Positions 60,426 through 64,000 of a DNA stretch of 64,000 nucleotides are shown here, in pieces. The translations under genes and the position numbers were made by a program. The notes under the pieces were generated by a model. The model searched no databases. It saw only the letters and a list, made by a program, of their open reading frames with translations, and was not told the DNA's origin. Each line of letters begins with the position of its first letter. Position 1 is the stretch's first letter. Location: positions 61,369-125,368 of the forward strand of contig NZ_JANIPJ010000022.1 of the NCBI RefSeq assembly GCF_024623455.1, given 5' to 3'. Origin of the DNA: Paenibacillus soyae (GTDB taxonomy: Bacteria > Bacillota > Bacilli > Paenibacillales > Paenibacillaceae).

Positions 60426-62306
60426 TTGAACAGTCTCAGGCTGAATACGTTTCGCGCGCGTCTGCTGATGTGGATTCTGCTGTCCACGCTTGTGCTGGTT
60501 ATCGGGCTGACGGCGGTGTTCTATCAATATACGGCCCAGCAAATTGACTACCGGGTAGGCGAAGCAGCGGAACGGAACGTATCGCAGGCGATGGATAATT
60601 TCTCGCTGCTGGCAAGAGGCTATGATAGTCTGGCGAAATCGATTATGAGCAACGCGGAGATCCAGCGCCTCCTCTCCAGGGAGGAGCCGACCGCAATGGA
60701 CGAGTTCAACAAGCAGCTGCTTATGATGGGCGCGCTCGGAACGATCTTCTACAGCTATAACGACATCAAGGGGATCCATGTGATTTCGCCGGTCGGCAAT
60801 GTCTACAGCTATGAATCGACGACGCATGGGATTAACCCTGATTTTCTGGAAGGAGAATTTCTTCGCGAGGTTCAAGCGTCCGGCGGCCAGCTCACGTGGG
60901 GAGGCATGATGGGCGAACAATCGCTTACGGTCCGCGATGACCCCGTCTTCACATTCGGAAGGCTCATGACGAATCTGGTGACGCGCCGGCCGATCGGCGT
61001 TCTTATTATCGAAGCCAACCCGAGAACGTTCATCTCCTCCATGAATAACCTGATGATCAAACCAGAAAGCCGTACCTACGTCTATTCGGCGTCGGATGCG
61101 CTTCTGGTTTCTTCGCATCCTAACGAGCCCGTGGATACCAAGGAGATGAAGGAGTTAACCGATTTGTCCCGGTATACGTTCCGTGAGCAGGCCAAGGATG
61201 TAAGCGACGGGGGTCATTTGATCATCACGGCGCAGGATGCGAAGCTGGGCTGGAAGCTGCTTACGATTACGCCGAAGCCGGTGGCAAGGCTGGAGCAGGC
61301 GGCGGCCAACCGCTATTTTTTCATCGTGACCTTTGCCATAATCGTGCTCGCCATCGTGATTGCCTTTGTGTTGTCCCGTTCCGTATCGAAGCCGATCAAA
61401 TCGATCGTGCAGGATATGAGAAGGGTGGAGCGGGGCGATTTGACAACGAAGATTCAGGCGGAAGGCTCCTATGACGAAATCAATTATTTGAACACGCACT
61501 TCAACCGGATGATCAGCGAAATCAACGGGTTGATGGACCGGAACAAGGTGGCCACCGCGAGTGAAAAGAACGCCCAGATTCATGCTCTGCAATCGCAGGT
61601 GAATCCCCACTTCTTATACAACACGCTCGACATGATTTATTGGCTGCTCGACGAGCAGGAGAACGAGAAGCTAGCCAATCTCGTACTGTCGTTGTCCCGC
61701 ATGTTCCGCTACAGCAGCGACTGGCGGGATGCCGTGGCTACGCTGAAGAGCGAGCTGGAGCAGATCGGCCATTACATGACGATCATCAGCGCGAGATCCG
61801 ACGGCCGCATCCATGTCGAGCATCGGATTGACGACGAGCTGCTGTCCGCGACGATGCCGAAGATGACGCTGCAGCCTCTTATCGAGAACGCGGTCATCCA
61901 CGGGCTATCGGCTTACAAAGGTGAAGGCATGATTTCGATTACGGCGGCACGCGAAGGACAGACGATTGAAATCCATATTCAAGACAACGGCGCGGGCATT
62001 CCGAAGCACAAGCTGGAGGAGTTGAAGCAGGCGCTTAAGCGCGCGGAACGTCTGGAATGGGATGATCTGCTGGAGGAAGAGCGCAGAAGCTTAACCGTGG
62101 AACCGGCTATCTACGGTCATTCCCAAGGTTCGGGTGTCGGCTTTCTGAACGTTCATCGCCGTTTGGTGCTGGAATACGGAGCGGGCTACGGCCTTCGCGT
62201 CGAAAGCGAAGTGAACGTCGGCACGAGCGTCACGATCATGGTTCCGGATATGTCGAAGGCGATTACGGCGAAGGAGGATAAAGATGCACATATTGGTCGT
62301 AGATGA
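60426..62306 (+). CDS. Sensor histidine kinase (YesM-like) of the sugar importer
   Basis: A 626-residue membrane kinase that starts at TTG 60426; GGAGG at 60413-60417 decides this start. The first membrane segment is LLMWILLSTLVLVIGLTAVF, followed by an extracellular sensor domain of about 240 residues. The second segment is YFFIVTFAIIVLAIVIAFVL, then HAMP (VSKPIKSIVQDMRRVERGDL). The phospho-acceptor is probably His395 in SQVNPHFLYNTLDM. ATPase motifs are DNGAGIPKH and GSGVGFLNVHRRL. It lies 25 bases after the permease gene and overlaps the response regulator gene by 23 bases, so sensor, regulator and importer are one unit. Confidence 0.93.
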   Translation: MNSLRLNTFRARLLMWILLSTLVLVIGLTAVFYQYTAQQIDYRVGEAAERNVSQAMDNFSLLARGYDSLAKSIMSNAEIQRLLSREEPTAMDEFNKQLLMMGALGTIFYSYNDIKGIHVISPVGNVYSYESTTHGINPDFLEGEFLREVQASGGQLTWGGMMGEQSLTVRDDPVFTFGRLMTNLVTRRPIGVLIIEANPRTFISSMNNLMIKPESRTYVYSASDALLVSSHPNEPVDTKEMKELTDLSRYTFREQAKDVSDGGHLIITAQDAKLGWKLLTITPKPVARLEQAAANRYFFIVTFAIIVLAIVIAFVLSRSVSKPIKSIVQDMRRVERGDLTTKIQAEGSYDEINYLNTHFNRMISEINGLMDRNKVATASEKNAQIHALQSQVNPHFLYNTLDMIYWLLDEQENEKLANLVLSLSRMFRYSSDWRDAVATLKSELEQIGHYMTIISARSDGRIHVEHRIDDELLSATMPKMTLQPLIENAVIHGLSAYKGEGMISITAAREGQTIEIHIQDNGAGIPKHKLEELKQALKRAERLEWDDLLEEERRSLTVEPAIYGHSQGSGVGFLNVHRRLVLEYGAGYGLRVESEVNVGTSVTIMVPDMSKAITAKEDKDAHIGRR

Positions 62307-63477
62307 CGAACGAACGATACGAGACGGCTTAAGAAGAACCGTTAACGGCGCGTTCGATGACGTTCGCGTCAGCACGGCGGCATCGGCGGCGGAGGCGCTC
62401 GGCGTTCTGATGGACGAACGGGTTCACGTCGTGTTTCTGGACATCATGATGCCTGGGATGAACGGTCTCGAGCTCCTCGCGGAAGCCCGCAAAAAACATA
62501 AGGGCATTCATTGGATCGTCGTGTCGGCGCATTCCGAATTCGCTTATGCCCAGGAGGCGCTTCGACTCGGCGCCGAGGATTATATCTTGAAGCCGTTCGG
62601 CAAAGAGCAGATCGTTAAATCCGTGACCGCACTATATGAAGAATGGAAGCGGGAGCAGTCGGAGCCGCATGATTCCGGCATACTTGAGCTGAATCTGAAT
62701 TATCTACGGGAGGCCGTGTTCCGCAGATGGATTCAGGGGCTGGACATCGGCCGTTTCGACTTAAGCTCCATACGAGCGGAGCATGACCGTTTTCATCTGC
62801 TGGCGGTTAAGCTGGAGAGTAATTCGGAGCTCTCGCTGCGCAACTTTATTGTGGAGAACGTCATGACGGAGTATATCCTTCAGAACGGCAAGGGGTTCAT
62901 CGTCAATATGGACGGCGATTTCCTTGTTGGCGTCGTCACGTTGAAAGAAGACGTATTGGCGGGCGCATTCCGTAAAAGCGCCGCGGAGCATTTGGATTAT
63001 TGCTTGAAGGTTCCGTATCAGCTGTATATGAGCGAGGAGTTGGAGGATTTCAATGCGATCCCTTCCGAAATCCGCAAATTCCACACGTCGACGGGGACGG
63101 TTCACGACAAGGATAAGGATGACGGCGCGGAGGGCCGAGGGAAAGGCGACGTCATCGATATCGCGATCCAATATATGAAGAGCCAGTTCCAAGACAACCT
63201 GTCCCTCGAGCTGGTCGCTTCCATCGTTTATTTGAACCCGGTCTATTTCAGCAAGCTGTTCAAGCAGAAGACGGGGACTGGCTACAAAGAATATTTGACT
63301 AATCTGCGAATGGATAAAGCGGCAGAGCTGCTCGGGAATCCCGAGCTGACGATTACTCGCATCGCCGAGCTTGCGGGTTATCCCGATGTTCGCCATTTTA
63401 CGCAGGTGTTCCGCAAGCATTTCGACTGTACGCCCAGCCATTACAGATCGGAGAAGATTCAAGCATGGCCTAATTAG
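62284..63477 (+). CDS. Response regulator with AraC-type DNA-binding domain
   Basis: A 397-residue regulator whose ATG lies within the end of the kinase gene, with AAGGAGG before it. The receiver domain starts MHILVVDDERTIRDG; acidic residues Asp7/Asp8, phosphorylation site Asp53 in VVFLDIMMPG, and Lys in DYILKPFGKEQ. The C-terminal AraC helix-turn-helix pair reads LSLELVASIVYLNPVYFSKL and ITRIAELAGYPDVRHFTQVF. It is 150 residues shorter than the YesN-like protein at 26236 because the linker domain is smaller. It probably activates the importer operon at 57241. Confidence 0.93.
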   Translation: MHILVVDDERTIRDGLRRTVNGAFDDVRVSTAASAAEALGVLMDERVHVVFLDIMMPGMNGLELLAEARKKHKGIHWIVVSAHSEFAYAQEALRLGAEDYILKPFGKEQIVKSVTALYEEWKREQSEPHDSGILELNLNYLREAVFRRWIQGLDIGRFDLSSIRAEHDRFHLLAVKLESNSELSLRNFIVENVMTEYILQNGKGFIVNMDGDFLVGVVTLKEDVLAGAFRKSAAEHLDYCLKVPYQLYMSEELEDFNAIPSEIRKFHTSTGTVHDKDKDDGAEGRGKGDVIDIAIQYMKSQFQDNLSLELVASIVYLNPVYFSKLFKQKTGTGYKEYLTNLRMDKAAELLGNPELTITRIAELAGYPDVRHFTQVFRKHFDCTPSHYRSEKIQAWPN

Positions 63478-63542
63478 TGACCGCCGAGTGTTCGCCTCGA
63501 ACGGACCGTTTGAGGCTTTATTCGTCTGGATAATATTGTCGG

Positions 63543-63572
63543 TTGATTACAAGAAAAGAAGTGTGTTAAGAT
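63543..63572 (+). promoter_or_regulatory. rRNA promoter P1
   Basis: TTGATT (63543-63548), an 18-base spacer and TAAGAT (63567-63572), preceded by GTGT. Confidence 0.65.
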
Positions 63573-63636
63573 AACATTCCGCCACGAGATGGTGGACATT
63601 TATAAAAAGCAATTAAAAATTATTTTAAAAAAGTAC

Positions 63637-63666
63637 TTGCTTTTTAGAAATGAAATGTGATAAGAT
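63637..63666 (+). promoter_or_regulatory. rRNA promoter P2
   Basis: TTGCTT (63637-63642), an 18-base spacer and TAAGAT (63661-63666), preceded by an A/T-rich UP-element-like stretch (63600-63632). Its -10 box and spacer length equal those of P1. Confidence 0.7.
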
Positions 63667-63745
63667 CTTTCTTGTCGCCAAAAACGACAGGATAACGAAA
63701 CAAACTTTGTTCCTTGAAAACTGAACAATGAGCGATATGTCAAAT

Positions 63746-63784
63746 GAAGAGTTTCGCATTGGTTCGCCAAGCGCGAAAAGCTTC
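63746..63784 (+). other. rRNA leader hairpin 1
   Basis: GAAGAGTTTCGCATTGG pairs imperfectly with CCAAGCGCGAAAAGCTTC around TTCG. It resembles the hairpin at 63836-63874. Confidence 0.6.
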
Positions 63785-63835
63785 GTGGAGTTTAAACTCC
63801 AAGCTAGTTAAGTAATGAGCTTTCAAACTAACTTT

Positions 63836-63874
63836 GAAGATTTTCTCATTGGCTCTGCCAAGTAAGAAAACTTC
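63836..63874 (+). other. rRNA leader hairpin 2, immediately before 16S
   Basis: GAAGATTTTCTCATTGGC pairs imperfectly with GCCAAGTAAGAAAACTTC around TCT. It abuts the 16S 5' end, so it is a candidate processing signal. Confidence 0.65.
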
Positions 63875-63875
63875 T

Positions 63876-64000
63876 TTTATGGAGAGTTTGATCCTGGCTC
63901 AGGACGAACGCTGGCGGCGTGCCTAATACATGCAAGTCGAGCGGATCTTACCCTTCGGGGTAAGGTTAGCGGCGGACGGGTGAGTAACACGTAGGTAACC
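63876..64000 (+). rRNA. 16S ribosomal RNA, 5' end (partial)
   Basis: The sequence TTTATGGAGAGTTTGATCCT and the following CTGGCTCAGGACGAACGCTG are the universally conserved 16S start. ATACATGCAAGTCGAGCGGA and the stem with TTACCCTTCGGGGTAA (variable region 1) fit Paenibacillaceae. The gene continues beyond the window. The exact 5' end is set by similarity to Bacillus 16S. Confidence 0.98.

Larger units (their letters stand above)
63478..63875 (+). promoter_or_regulatory. rRNA operon promoter and leader region
   Basis: This 398-base non-coding region is AT-rich and contains two tandem promoters with the same design (63543-63572, 63637-63666), a leader segment CCTTGAAAACTGAACAATGA (63712-63731) typical of Bacillales rRNA spacers, two related hairpins (63746-63784, 63836-63874) and the perfect palindrome TGGAGTTTAAACTCCA (63786-63801). 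Confidence 0.8.

Noticed and set aside
63478..63875. tRNA genes before the 16S gene
   Set aside because: No cloverleaf or TTCGA/GGTTC T-arm pattern with matching acceptor stem was seen in this AT-rich leader.

Overview
The window is a chromosomal segment of a high-GC, Gram-positive, spore-former-type Firmicute, most likely a Paenibacillaceae member (Paenibacillus/Cohnella-like). The evidence is the 16S rRNA 5' end at the right edge, strong AGGAGG ribosome binding sites, lipoprotein-anchored sugar-binding proteins, SLH-domain surface protein, YesM/YesN-type two-component pairs, and a very high density of carbohydrate ABC importers and glycoside hydrolases. The class is supported by sequence; the genus is an inference.

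Layout. (1) 1-6731: a LacI/MalR-type repressor (partial, minus strand) diverges from a maltodextrin importer (mdxEFG-like) followed by a GH13 amylase lipoprotein, with three LacI-type operator sequences between them. (2) 6803-8131: GH43 enzyme with a CBM6-like tail, minus strand. (3) 8516-22071: a long, almost gapless operon with a UgpC/MsmX-type ATPase, a 980-residue membrane-anchored binding protein with carbohydrate-binding modules, two permease pairs, an NHL-propeller/TPR/Yip1-like membrane protein, a DUF5696-type protein and a second binding lipoprotein. This is the most unusual system in the window. (4) 22164-24548: GH95 fucosidase. (5) 24738-26031: TetR regulator and alpha/beta hydrolase with a consensus promoter that contains the probable operator. 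(6) 26236-36336: response regulator, divergent GH38 alpha-mannosidase, sensor kinase and an LplABC-type importer. (7) 36433-46495: a 1980-residue SLH-anchored double beta-helix protein, a GH71/99-like enzyme, a mannonate-dehydratase-like enolase-superfamily enzyme and an NAD-dependent sugar dehydratase/dehydrogenase. (8) 46549-50921, minus strand: MFS transporter and its LacI regulator (two matching operators), then a neopullulanase. (9) 51109-53155: trxB and galU, housekeeping. (10) 53347-56812: a zinc-ribbon membrane protein, a PDZ-less HtrA-like protease and a convergent His/Gly-repeat protein. (11) 56996-57200: a MITE-like element next to a perfect CcpA cre site. (12) 57241-63477: sugar importer with its own sensor kinase and response regulator. 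(13) 63543-64000: tandem rRNA promoters, duplicated leader hairpins and the start of 16S rRNA.

How it works together. Surface and secreted enzymes would release oligosaccharides from alpha-glucans and plant or microbial heteropolysaccharides; five importer sets take them up, and cytoplasmic enzymes (GH43, GH95, GH38, neopullulanase, the enolase-superfamily enzyme) would break them down. Only one sugar-importer ATPase gene is present, so it or an ATPase outside the window probably energises several importers. Control appears layered: local LacI and TetR repressors, YesM/YesN-like sensing and CcpA sites. Substrates are inferred from families and context and are not proven by the sequence.
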